Assembly: GCF_002101675.1 (NCBI RefSeq)
Contig: NZ_LQOY01000072.1
Span: 18,477-82,476, forward strand
Direction of reading: 5' to 3'
Length of the DNA stretch: 64,000 bases
From: Mycobacterium gordonae
GTDB taxonomy: Bacteria > Actinomycetota > Actinomycetes > Mycobacteriales > Mycobacteriaceae
Shown: positions 1-7,241 of the stretch, piece after piece
Layout: each line of letters starts with the position of its first letter
Position numbering within the stretch: position 1 is the stretch's first letter
Translations under genes and position numbers: made by a program
Notes under the pieces: generated by a model
Databases searched by the model: none
Told to the model about the DNA's origin: nothing
Seen by the model: the letters and a program-made list of their open reading frames with translations, nothing else

Positions 1-552
1 GCTGTCCTGGCAAAACATCTGCGCTTCGGCGTCCACGAAGGCGGCGGCGCTGCGGTGGCTGACCGCTACCCCTTTCGGAGTGCCGGTGGACCCGGAGGTG
101 AAGATGATCCACGCGTCATCACGGGCCAGCGGGGCCTCGGCCCGCCAACCCCGGCTTGCGCCCTGGGTGCGCTGGATGCCCTTGTCGGTGATGACGGCGA
201 CGACGCCGGCCTCCCCGAAGACCAGTTCGGCCCGCTCGTCGGGATCGTCGGCGTCCACCGGCACATAGGCGGCGCCGGCGGCCAGCACGGCAAGGATCGC
301 CGTGTAGAGCGAGTAGTTGCCCGACGGCATCCGGATCCCGATACGGTCGCCGCGTCCGATACCGCGGGCGGCCAGCCAGGCGACGCTGTCGGTCATGTCC
401 TCGATCAGCTCGCTGTAGGTGAGCTGGACCTCGCCGTCGTCGATCGCGGCGGCGTCCGGGTAGCGCGCGGCGGTGGCCCGGATGATGTCGATCAGCGTGC
501 GCGGACTCGGTGCGTCAGCCGACAGCAGGTACTGCGCGGGGATCTCGGGCAC
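1..552 (-). CDS. Pls/PosA-type adenylating peptide synthetase, N-terminal part (cut by window edge)
   Basis: The first 184 codons of a minus-strand gene run off the left edge. The start is GTG at 552, because an in-frame TGA lies directly upstream. The product opens like an amino-acid adenylation domain: a substrate-entry region, the segment AAGAAYVPVDADDPDERAE near residue 90, and the AMP-binding P-loop FTSGSTGTPKGVAVSHRSAA near residue 150. The last motif, followed by FVDAEAQMF, resembles the Pls/PosA family, in which adenylation and carrier domains are followed by a multi-pass membrane region and which activates an amino acid for peptide-like products. Only the first quarter or less of the usual length is present, so the later domains are inferred. 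An acyl-CoA ligase (FadD) is the alternative. Confidence 0.75.
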   Translation of the reverse strand, partial: MPEIPAQYLLSADAPSPRTLIDIIRATAARYPDAAAIDDGEVQLTYSELIEDMTDSVAWLAARGIGRGDRIGIRMPSGNYSLYTAILAVLAAGAAYVPVDADDPDERAELVFGEAGVVAVITDKGIQRTQGASRGWRAEAPLARDDAWIIFTSGSTGTPKGVAVSHRSAAAFVDAEAQMFCQDS

Positions 553-675
553 TCAATAGTTCTACGCGAGCAGACCTACGCGCGCCCGTCTGGCCGCTAG
601 GGCGAGTCATGCCGCTCATCTCTGCACAGCGCAGTCACGCGTGTTCTCCCTGATGAAGGTGGAGTTCCCCAGAAA

Positions 676-1044
676 TCATGCCGCACCGCGGGACCTGCTT
701 CCCGACTCCCGCGAGGCAGGCCCGAGGCCGGCGGCGTCGATCCGGCGCTGAATCTGCGGCAGACTGATCCAGCGGTAGGTTCCGGCGTCGAGCACGGCGG
801 CCCAGTCTTCCCAGCCGTCGAGGGCGGATTCCACCTCGGTCAGTAAGACGTTGGACCGGGTGATGGCAATTCGATGGTTACGGTCGGCTCGGCGAGCGTC
901 TGCGACGACCGCTATCAGCTGGCCGGTTCCGTCGTCGAGCCGCTCTTCGTCGGGGGGTGCCGAGCTGGGTCGGAAGCGCAGATGGAAACGCTTTCCCGCA
1001 CTATCGAGAAAGTACCAGGCTTGAGCGAAGTCGATTTCTGCCAT
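676..1044 (-). CDS. Conserved hypothetical protein, 122 aa
   Basis: This is a short minus-strand gene starting with ATG at 1044, preceded by a GAGGAAC ribosome-binding sequence. The protein is soluble, with no signal peptide or membrane segment. It begins with an acidic/aromatic stretch (AEIDFAQAWYFLDSAGKRF), has a middle segment with IAVVADARRADRN and ends in a basic, serine/arginine-rich tail. I recognise no catalytic motif and assign no function. It stands alone between the Pls/PosA-type gene (same strand, about 120 bp downstream) and a long intergenic region. Gene status rests on the start, the ribosome-binding site and normal coding composition. Confidence 0.5.
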   Translation of the reverse strand: MAEIDFAQAWYFLDSAGKRFHLRFRPSSAPPDEERLDDGTGQLIAVVADARRADRNHRIAITRSNVLLTEVESALDGWEDWAAVLDAGTYRWISLPQIQRRIDAAGLGPASRESGSRSRGAA

Positions 1045-1604
1045 AGTTCCTCATCTGTCGCTGTGGTGTCCGCGTGCAACGACCGGACCGGGCCTACTCG
1101 CAATTCGACGATTTGTTCACTGCGGCAATATGTTCCGCCTCTTCATGGTTGCGGGTCTGCAGTGATGGGCGGCGTATGGCTTGGCCCGATGCCCGAGTCG
1201 TTCACGAAATCGACTGTAGCACTGTGAAATCGGTGTAACCGGGATGCCGAAGCAGTACTCCAACATGCCCTGCATGCAGGGCAGGCATTGCCGCCTTACG
1301 GTGACGTTTTCGAGGCGAAAAATGTTGAATTCGAGATGATTTCGTTAGCTGGTCGCCTCGCGCAACCGCTTGCGATCTGCTAGGCGGGGATCCGCTATCG
1401 GGCTCGGTTGACCATCGGGTCGCTGGTCAGGCGATCGGTGAACCGATTGCACACGTGGTCGCAGTGAATTGCAGCACCCTTGCTCCCACACTGTGGCAGT
1501 CTTCACCGGAATCAGCTCGATGTGCGCATCCCGCGGCGGCGCGGGCCGCGGGGGATAGTCTCGATTCAGTTTGACAGTGAAGAATCGTGTACCGAGGTGA
1601 GCCG
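1045..1604. other. Intergenic region, about 560 bp, no convincing gene
   Basis: I see no convincing coding sequence here; open frames in this stretch are short and lack ribosome-binding sites. It separates the divergent hypothetical gene (minus) from the carboxylesterase gene (plus), so it should hold both promoters. The composition is more AT-rich around 1310-1350. It contains an 18-bp perfect palindrome (1266-1283, listed separately), a smaller inverted repeat ATCGGT-GA-ACCGAT at 1434-1447, and a TTGACA hexamer at 1571-1576 close to the esterase start. No RNA gene was recognised. Confidence 0.5.
1266..1283. repeat. Perfect 18-bp palindrome
   Basis: The sequence TGCCCTGCATGCAGGGCA is its own exact reverse complement with no spacer. 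It sits in the middle of the long intergenic region, about 220 bp upstream of the hypothetical gene start and about 320 bp upstream of the esterase start. A spacerless palindrome fits an operator for a dimeric regulator better than an RNA terminator, since there is no loop and no T-run. No regulator can be assigned. Confidence 0.5.
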
Positions 1605-3137
1605 ATGGACCCGGAAGTAGCCACGGAGTCGGGCGTCGTGCGTGGGCGGCGCCTGCGCGATGTCGACCTATGGCGGGCTATTCCCTACGCGGCGCCTCCC
1701 GTCGGTCCGCTGCGCTTCCGTGCCCCGCAACCGGTGCCGGCCTGGACGGGTGCGTTCGACGCGACCCGATTCGGTCACGCCGCCCACTCCCACCGGCTCA
1801 GCTCCCCGTTGGGCCTGTTGAAACGCCAACTTCAGCATGAGGACTGCCTGACACTGAACGTCTGCGCCCCGGCCGAACGCGCCGCCGCACCCTGTCCGGT
1901 GCTGGTGTTCATCCACGGCGGCGGTTATTTCGAGGGCACCTCCGCGCTGCCGGTGCACGACCCCAAGCCGCTGGTCCGCAAATTCGGGGTGGTGGTCGTC
2001 GGAATCAACTACCGGCTCGGCGGTCTGGGCTTTGTCGACTTCTCGCAGTACTCAACCGAGTTCGAGTCCAATCTCGGTCTACGCGACCAGGTGGCGGCGC
2101 TGAAGTGGGTGAGCCGCAACATCGCGGCATTCGGCGGAGACCCGGACAACATCACCGTGTGGGGCCAGTCCGCCGGAGCCAGCGCGGTCCTGAATCACTT
2201 GGCCATGCCGGCCACCAGGGGACTGTTTCACCGCGCGATCGCGCAGAGTCCGGTAGCCGATGCGGTGCGTACACCCGAGCAGGCCGCCGAGACTGCCCGG
2301 CGGTGCATCGCGGCGCTGGACGCCGACCCGGCCACGGCCGCCGACGTCCTGCGCAACGCGCCCGCCGCCGCGATCACCAGTGCAGCGATCCAGGTGATGC
2401 TCAAGGCGGCACGCGAGGTTCCGTGCCAGATGACGCTCGCTCCCGTCATCGACGGCGAGTTCCTGCCCGAGGACCCGACGGCGACGATCGCGGCCGGCCG
2501 CGCCCACCGCGTGCCCCTGCTCATCGGATCGATGCGCGACGAGCTGGGCCACGCGGGCTGGGGGCCGGTGCGGCGGGTGGTCGACATCGTTCCCACCACA
2601 CCGGGGCGGGTGGACCGCATGTTCGCCGCGACCGATCCGGACGCGCAATCGCGGGTTCTGGCGCACTACCCGGATTATCCGAGCCGGCGCGCACTGACCC
2701 GGTTGGCGTCTGACTGCTTCTTCGTGCGGCCGACAGTCGCGGTGGCCGAGGCACACGCCTGCCACGCCCCGACCTACCTCTACCGCCTCGACTACGCCCC
2801 GCCGGTCTTGCGATGGATCGGGATGGGCGCTATCCACGCCACCGACGTGCCGCTGGTATTCGGCTGCGAGATACCGGAATTGCAGGCACTCACGCTCGTC
2901 GGGCGCCGGCGGTATCGCTGGATGAGCGACTGGGTGCAGCAGCGCTGGGTCGAGTTCGCCAGGACCGGGACGCCGGGCTGGCCGCCGTATTCCGCTGACC
3001 AGGCGACCCTGGTCATCGACGACCCCGATCCGCACCTGGTCCCGGGACTGCACCGCAGCATGTGGGAGGCATGGCGGCACTACGCGGGACCGCAGCGGGG
3101 GGCGCGCTTTCCGGCAGCACACCAGGACCGCCACTGA
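1605..3137 (+). CDS. Type B carboxylesterase / lipase
   Basis: This 510-residue serine hydrolase of the carboxylesterase type B family hydrolyses ester bonds of lipids or xenobiotics. The family-typical N-terminus (VRGRRLRDVDLWRAIPYAAPPVGPLRF), the oxyanion-hole segment VFIHGGGYF, the nucleophile elbow GQSAGAS, a candidate acid residue in GSMRDELG and the catalytic-histidine region GAIHATDVPLVFG are all visible. The chosen ATG at 1605 has a GAGGTGAG ribosome-binding site 5-7 bases upstream; a GTG at 1587 is possible but less well placed. No clear signal peptide is present. Its stop codon overlaps the start of the downstream dehydrogenase (TGATG), so the two are probably translationally coupled. 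Confidence 0.88.
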   Translation: MDPEVATESGVVRGRRLRDVDLWRAIPYAAPPVGPLRFRAPQPVPAWTGAFDATRFGHAAHSHRLSSPLGLLKRQLQHEDCLTLNVCAPAERAAAPCPVLVFIHGGGYFEGTSALPVHDPKPLVRKFGVVVVGINYRLGGLGFVDFSQYSTEFESNLGLRDQVAALKWVSRNIAAFGGDPDNITVWGQSAGASAVLNHLAMPATRGLFHRAIAQSPVADAVRTPEQAAETARRCIAALDADPATAADVLRNAPAAAITSAAIQVMLKAAREVPCQMTLAPVIDGEFLPEDPTATIAAGRAHRVPLLIGSMRDELGHAGWGPVRRVVDIVPTTPGRVDRMFAATDPDAQSRVLAHYPDYPSRRALTRLASDCFFVRPTVAVAEAHACHAPTYLYRLDYAPPVLRWIGMGAIHATDVPLVFGCEIPELQALTLVGRRRYRWMSDWVQQRWVEFARTGTPGWPPYSADQATLVIDDPDPHLVPGLHRSMWEAWRHYAGPQRGARFPAAHQDRH

Positions 3138-4132
3138 TGCCAGAACGCCTGCCGCAGGTGGCGATTCTCGACGACTACGCAAGGGTCGCGCTGGAACTCG
3201 CCGATTGGTCCCCGGTGCAGAAGCTGGCCGAGATCACCGTTTTCGACCGGCACCTGTCGCAAGCCGAGGCGGCAGAGGCGTTGCGGCCCTTCGACGCGCT
3301 GTGCACGCTGCGGGAGCGAATGGCATTGCCGCGCGGGCTGATCGAGCGGCTACCGAACTTGAAGCTGATCACCATCGTCGGCCGGAGCCTGCCCAACCTG
3401 AACATGGCCGCCGCCACCGAGCGCGGTGTCCTGGTCGCGCACTCGAACTTCGCTCACCCCCGGTTTGCGGCGGTGCGCGACGCGACGCCGGAACTGGCAT
3501 GGGGACTGATGATTGCGACGGTGCGCCACCTGGCCGAGGAGCACCGGGGCATGCGCGCGGGCGGTTGGCAGACGACGACTGGGATGACGCTGCACGGTAA
3601 GACGCTGGGACTGCTCGGCTTGGGTCGCGTCGGCCGGCGGATGGCGCAGTACGCCGAAGTCTTTGGCATGGAGGTGATCGCGTGGAGCCAGAACCTCACT
3701 GACGAGGCCGCAGCGGCGGCCGGCGCCCGGCGGGTCGACAAGGCGGCGCTGTTCGCGGAATCCGATGTGGTCTCCATCCACGTGGTGCTGTCGGCACGCA
3801 CCCGAGCTCTGGTCGGTGCGGCCGAGTTCGCCCTGATGAAGCCGAACGCCTTTCTGATCAACACATCTCGCGGCCCGATAGTCGATGAGCAAGCCCTGAT
3901 CGGAGCGCTGACGGCCAATCGCATCGCGGGCGCCGGACTCGATGTCTTTGACACCGAGCCACTTCCGCCCGAGCATCCGCTGCGCACACTGCCAAACGTC
4001 ACACTGACGCCGCACCTCGGTTACGTAACTCGCGAAATGCTGGGTGCCTTCTACGCCGACACCGCCGAAGCGGTGGTGGCCTGGCTGAACGGCACGCCGG
4101 TCAGGATCGCGAACCCCAGTACGGACTCTTGA
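3137..4132 (+). CDS. D-2-hydroxyacid dehydrogenase, NAD-dependent
   Basis: This 331-residue member of the D-isomer-specific 2-hydroxyacid dehydrogenases interconverts a 2-hydroxyacid and a 2-oxoacid with NAD(P). The dinucleotide fold motif GLLGLGRVGRRMA lies near residues 160-172. The three catalytic regions follow in the family order: arginine in INTSRGPIVDE, glutamate in FDTEPLP and histidine in TPHLGY. The start ATG overlaps the stop of the upstream esterase, suggesting an operon in which an ester is cleaved and the acid product oxidised or reduced (inference). The substrate is unknown. The 3' end overlaps the convergent TetR gene by 32 bp. Confidence 0.88.
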   Translation: MPERLPQVAILDDYARVALELADWSPVQKLAEITVFDRHLSQAEAAEALRPFDALCTLRERMALPRGLIERLPNLKLITIVGRSLPNLNMAAATERGVLVAHSNFAHPRFAAVRDATPELAWGLMIATVRHLAEEHRGMRAGGWQTTTGMTLHGKTLGLLGLGRVGRRMAQYAEVFGMEVIAWSQNLTDEAAAAAGARRVDKAALFAESDVVSIHVVLSARTRALVGAAEFALMKPNAFLINTSRGPIVDEQALIGALTANRIAGAGLDVFDTEPLPPEHPLRTLPNVTLTPHLGYVTREMLGAFYADTAEAVVAWLNGTPVRIANPSTDS

Positions 4133-4688
4133 TCGCCTGCAAAGCCTCGGTGACGTACAGGTCCAGCGACCGTGTTCCGGATTGGCGTATCCAGCGCTGA
4201 AAAGCGAAATCACCTGCCGCAAAACCAAGTTGAACCAGTAGACCGGGACGGATATCCACGTCGGGGTCGCTGCCCATACGTTCGGCGATCAGTTTGACGG
4301 CTCGTTCCTTATCGGCCGGCGTGTAGATCGTGACCTTCCCGAGCAGTTGCGGCGCGACCAGCAGCGCTTCGCGCCACTCCTCGCTTTCCACGTCACCGAA
4401 CGAACGCGTGCGGGTGATGATGGCGTTGATCAGCGCCACGTCCGGCGCCTCGCCGGCCGGGCGTTGCTCCAGCAGGTTCACCACCTCGGCGCCGCCATCG
4501 CGGATGGGACCCAGCAGCAGTTCATCCTTCGTCGGCACGTGCCGGAAGAAGGTGCGCGGCGAAACACCTGCGGCAGTGGCTATTTCCTCAGTGGTCACGG
4601 CGTCGTAGCCCCGCTCGACGAACAGCCGGAACGCCGCCCGCCGAATGTCGGCGCGGACCTGTGCGCGCTGGCGGTCGCGCAAATTCAT
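4101..4688 (-). CDS. TetR-family transcriptional regulator
   Basis: This 195-residue regulator has the N-terminal helix-turn-helix VTTEEIATAAGVSPRTFFRH at about residues 30-50, followed by a variable C-terminal ligand domain. TetR proteins normally repress their target as dimers and are released by a small ligand. It is the last gene of a three-gene minus-strand operon; its ATG overlaps the stop of the SDR gene (ATGA). The perfect palindrome at 6552-6566 just upstream of the first gene is the obvious candidate operator, giving autoregulation of the whole operon (inference). The ligand may be a substrate of the two oxidoreductases. Confidence 0.88.
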   Translation of the reverse strand: MNLRDRQRAQVRADIRRAAFRLFVERGYDAVTTEEIATAAGVSPRTFFRHVPTKDELLLGPIRDGGAEVVNLLEQRPAGEAPDVALINAIITRTRSFGDVESEEWREALLVAPQLLGKVTIYTPADKERAVKLIAERMGSDPDVDIRPGLLVQLGFAAGDFAFQRWIRQSGTRSLDLYVTEALQAIKSPYWGSRS

Positions 4689-5458
4689 CGGAAGCAGCCG
4701 ATTCCGCCGTCGACGTGGATGGTCTGCCCGGTGATGAAGGTTGCGTCGGGGCCGAGCAGGAACGCCACCAGTGCGCCCACGTCGGTGCGGACGTCGCCGA
4801 TGCGCTTCATGGGCACCCGCCGCACCGCCTTGGCGTAATCGTCGGGTGCGAACTGCTTCCACAACTTGACGCCGTCGGATTCGGCGAAAGGGCAGATGAC
4901 GTTCACGCGGATGTTGTCGCGTCCCCATTCCAGGGCAGCGACCTTGGACAGCCCGCGGATGCCCTCCTTGGCCGCGGCATAACCGCCCCATTTGGGTTCG
5001 CCACCGGTTCCGGTGCCCGAGCCCAGGTTCACGATCGAACCACCACCCGCCGCCGCCATCAGCGGATGCACCGCCTGCATGAGCAGGAACGTCGCGCGCG
5101 GCCCGACTTCGTAGCCCAGGGCCAGGTCGTCGACGGTGATGTCGACGAAGCGCTTGGGCTCATTGGTGGCGATCGCATTGTTGACCAGGCCGTGCACGGC
5201 GCCGAAGGCGTCGACCGCCGACGCCACGATCCGCCGCGCGCTGTCCGGGGCACGCAGGTCGGCGACCAGCATCTCGGCCGGGCCGATCTCCTTGAGCTCG
5301 GCGGTGGTGGCCTGCAATGCGTCGCCCTGAATGTCCACCACCAGCACCGCCGCGCCGCGCTCCAGCAGGGCGGCGGCGACGCCCTTGCCGACGCCCTGGG
5401 CCGCGCCGGTGACGATCGCGACGTGTCCGCGCAGCGATTCGGGATGGGAATAGCTCAT
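4685..5458 (-). CDS. Short-chain dehydrogenase/reductase (SDR)
   Basis: This 257-residue classical SDR carries out NAD(P)-dependent oxidation or reduction of a carbonyl/alcohol pair. It has the cofactor motif TGAAQGVGKG near residue 17, an NNA-type segment (LVNNAIA), the catalytic serine in VNLGSGTG and the YxxxK pair in GGYAAAKEG. The C-terminus (TFITGQTIHVDGGIGCF) is typical of SDRs. The gene overlaps both neighbours by ATGA junctions and lies in the middle of an oxidoreductase-SDR-TetR operon. Its substrate cannot be told from sequence; with the neighbouring oxidoreductase it may process a steroid- or terpene-like catabolite (inference). Confidence 0.9.
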   Translation of the reverse strand: MSYSHPESLRGHVAIVTGAAQGVGKGVAAALLERGAAVLVVDIQGDALQATTAELKEIGPAEMLVADLRAPDSARRIVASAVDAFGAVHGLVNNAIATNEPKRFVDITVDDLALGYEVGPRATFLLMQAVHPLMAAAGGGSIVNLGSGTGTGGEPKWGGYAAAKEGIRGLSKVAALEWGRDNIRVNVICPFAESDGVKLWKQFAPDDYAKAVRRVPMKRIGDVRTDVGALVAFLLGPDATFITGQTIHVDGGIGCFR

Positions 5459-6513
5459 GCGCGTCCGGCGATGAGCGGCAGATCCAGGTAGGTCTTGATG
5501 CCCGGTTCCGCGGGGCAGACGTAGGGGATGGCGTTGACGCAGTGGTTGGCGGTGGCCACCACACCCGGATTGCGTTGCAGGCCTTCGGCGATCGTCTGCG
5601 GTTGCAGTCCCTTGAAGGTCAGGCTCACACTGGGGTCGCCGGTGATCTCGACCTCGAAGCGTTCGCCCTGCTCGCCGAATTCCCAGGCCGGTTCCAGGTT
5701 TTCCTCGCCCATCAGCCAGTTGACCGCCGCGGTAATGACCGGCTCTCCGTCGGAAAGCGCTTGCCAGCGGAACCGGCGCGCGGCCACCGTTCCGGGGGCG
5801 ATGGTCATCGGTTCGTAGTCGATGTCACCGGTTGCGACAGCGATGTCCTGGATGGTCCTGATGTTGGGTTCGATGCGAAAACCCATGGTGTCGGCGATCA
5901 TTCGCACCGACTGTTTGAATCCCGCTTCGAGCAGACTTGCCATCGGGCCCTGCATCGCTTCCTCGGGCGTCCCACCGAATCCCATGATGTGGCGCACCAC
6001 ATCCGGCGCGTTGTAGGTGCGGATGTCGGAGAACTCCTCGGCACGCACATGCGTGACCGCCGAGGACAGTGAGGACACCATGAGCGGGAAACGCTCCGTG
6101 ATGCCGCCGGGGTGGATACCCGACCCGTGCAGCGTGACGCCGGCGTCGGCCGCGGCATCGGCGATCGCCCTGACGCGTGGGTTATCCAGGTCGGGGTACA
6201 CCCAGCCGACCGGGGTGACGACATTCTTGCCGGATCGCAGGATCGCGATCACCTCTTCGTCGTTGGGGACCAGCGGGCTGTACATCACACAGTCGGCATC
6301 GATCGCCAGCACCTCGTCGATGCTGGTGGTGGCGGTGACACCCAATGCCCCGCGGCCGAGGATGTCCCCGACGTCGATGCCGTTCTTCTGTGCGCTGTGC
6401 ACCCAGCAGCCGGCCAGTTCGAGTTCGGGATGGTTGAGCACGCACTCGATGGCGGCCTTGCCGACGCCACCGGTTGCCCACTGAATGACACGGAACTTGG
6501 TGGGGCTACTCAT
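5455..6513 (-). CDS. DapB-like / amine-dehydrogenase-type NAD(P) oxidoreductase
   Basis: This 352-residue protein belongs to the group annotated as NAD(P)H-dependent amine dehydrogenases, or dihydrodipicolinate-reductase-like proteins, which is common in mycobacteria. The N-terminal Rossmann segment FRVIQWATGGVGKAAI and the later motif GSGIHPGGITERFPL mark the family. The start is ATG at 6513, preceded by GGAGGT. It is the first gene of the operon with the SDR and TetR genes and overlaps the SDR by 4 bp. A paralogue of exactly the same length lies at 53073-54131. The reaction is unproven; family members act on small amino or keto compounds. Confidence 0.8.
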   Translation of the reverse strand: MSSPTKFRVIQWATGGVGKAAIECVLNHPELELAGCWVHSAQKNGIDVGDILGRGALGVTATTSIDEVLAIDADCVMYSPLVPNDEEVIAILRSGKNVVTPVGWVYPDLDNPRVRAIADAAADAGVTLHGSGIHPGGITERFPLMVSSLSSAVTHVRAEEFSDIRTYNAPDVVRHIMGFGGTPEEAMQGPMASLLEAGFKQSVRMIADTMGFRIEPNIRTIQDIAVATGDIDYEPMTIAPGTVAARRFRWQALSDGEPVITAAVNWLMGEENLEPAWEFGEQGERFEVEITGDPSVSLTFKGLQPQTIAEGLQRNPGVVATANHCVNAIPYVCPAEPGIKTYLDLPLIAGRA

Positions 6514-6551
6514 CGGCACCTCCGGGCACATGGTGGCAGATTGTGACTTCT

Positions 6552-6566
6552 TGACAGTAACTGTCA
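6552..6566. promoter_or_regulatory. Palindromic operator candidate for the TetR operon
   Basis: TGACAG-TAA-CTGTCA is a perfect 6-3-6 inverted repeat located 38 bp upstream of the first gene of the minus-strand operon that ends with a tetR gene, and about 85 bp upstream of the divergent secreted-protein gene. Position and symmetry fit a TetR-family operator overlapping the promoter. Binding is inferred, not shown. Confidence 0.6.
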
Positions 6567-6651
6567 GCGCCCATCCTGCGAAAGCCGCCACCTGCGACCC
6601 GCCAGTCTGTTAGCTTGCTTAAGCACCAGCCGTCGGGGTCGGGGGGCCACC

Positions 6652-7080
6652 ATGAGTCGAGCCGTGAAGCGAGCAACAGTCGCCGTGCTCGGAATGCTCA
6701 TTGCTGGTGCATGCCTTTCGGCGCCGCAGGCCGCCGCCGATAACCCGGTCTGCACCGCCACCTGGTGCTCCTTCTTACTGCCGTCGCGCAACATCGGCTG
6801 CGAGCTGAACTTTCACCGCGGCAGCGGCATGACCGACGAGGCGTACTGCCAGTCCGATTCGCCGCCCCAGTCGGTCCGCATGACTCCTGCCGGAGCGTTC
6901 AAGACCTGCACCGGTGAGACCTGCCTGGGCAACGCCGGCGAGGGCACCCCGGTGCTCGACTACGGGCAGAGTGCCGCCGTCGGGCCCTTCACGTGCCGAT
7001 CGGACACGAACGGCGTTACCTGCACCGCATCGGGTCGCGGTTTCACCTTGTCGAACGCCGGAGTCACGCCGGTCGGATAG
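6652..7080 (+). CDS. Secreted cysteine-rich protein, DUF6636-like
   Basis: This 142-residue protein begins with a clear Sec signal peptide: basic MSRAVKRA, a hydrophobic core AVLGMLIAGACL, and a likely cleavage after APQAAA. The mature part, about 112 residues, carries eight cysteines (for example CTATWCSFLLPSRNIGC and CTGETCLG), which suggests disulfide bonds outside the cytoplasm. The SRNIGC segment and the cysteine spacing resemble secreted mycobacterial proteins of the DUF6636 type. No enzymatic motif is visible. It stands alone, divergent from the TetR-linked operon and just upstream of the AraC-type operator of the monooxygenase gene. Confidence 0.75.
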   Translation: MSRAVKRATVAVLGMLIAGACLSAPQAAADNPVCTATWCSFLLPSRNIGCELNFHRGSGMTDEAYCQSDSPPQSVRMTPAGAFKTCTGETCLGNAGEGTPVLDYGQSAAVGPFTCRSDTNGVTCTASGRGFTLSNAGVTPVG

Positions 7081-7102
7081 CGGCCAAGTCGGTTCGGCGA
7101 GC

Positions 7103-7137
7103 TGTCCTGAACTGTCAAAAAGTTGTCCTCTGCTGTC
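7103..7137 (+). promoter_or_regulatory. AraC-type operator: four TGTC direct repeats (copy 1)
   Basis: Four TGTC half-sites start at 7103, 7113, 7124 and 7134, a 10-11-10 bp spacing that puts all four on one face of the helix. The core TGTCAAAAAGTTGTC is identical in the second copy at 11140-11174, and the downstream CAAGAC is shared too. The site lies 104 bp upstream of the chosen monooxygenase start. Direct repeats at helical spacing are typical AraC-family targets, and the AraC/VirS-type gene 3 kb away is the natural binding candidate. Confidence 0.7.
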
Positions 7138-7241
7138 AAGACGCGTGGGCCGTTGCTGTCGCAGCATGTGTTCAGTGGGTCATCCACCGCCCCGCGAACA
7201 ACGAAGTCGCGAGGCACCTCCAGTTGAACAGGACCACGGCA

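Noticed and set aside
1571..1576. TTGACA hexamer as the -35 box of the esterase gene
   Set aside because: It lies only about 30 bp from the ATG, and no matching -10 element at proper spacing was found, so a promoter call is not supported.
2079..3182. Long minus-strand open frame of 367 codons antisense to the carboxylesterase gene
   Set aside because: It is a composition shadow: arginine- and histidine-rich translation without domains, no ribosome-binding site, and fully overlapped by a gene with complete catalytic motifs.
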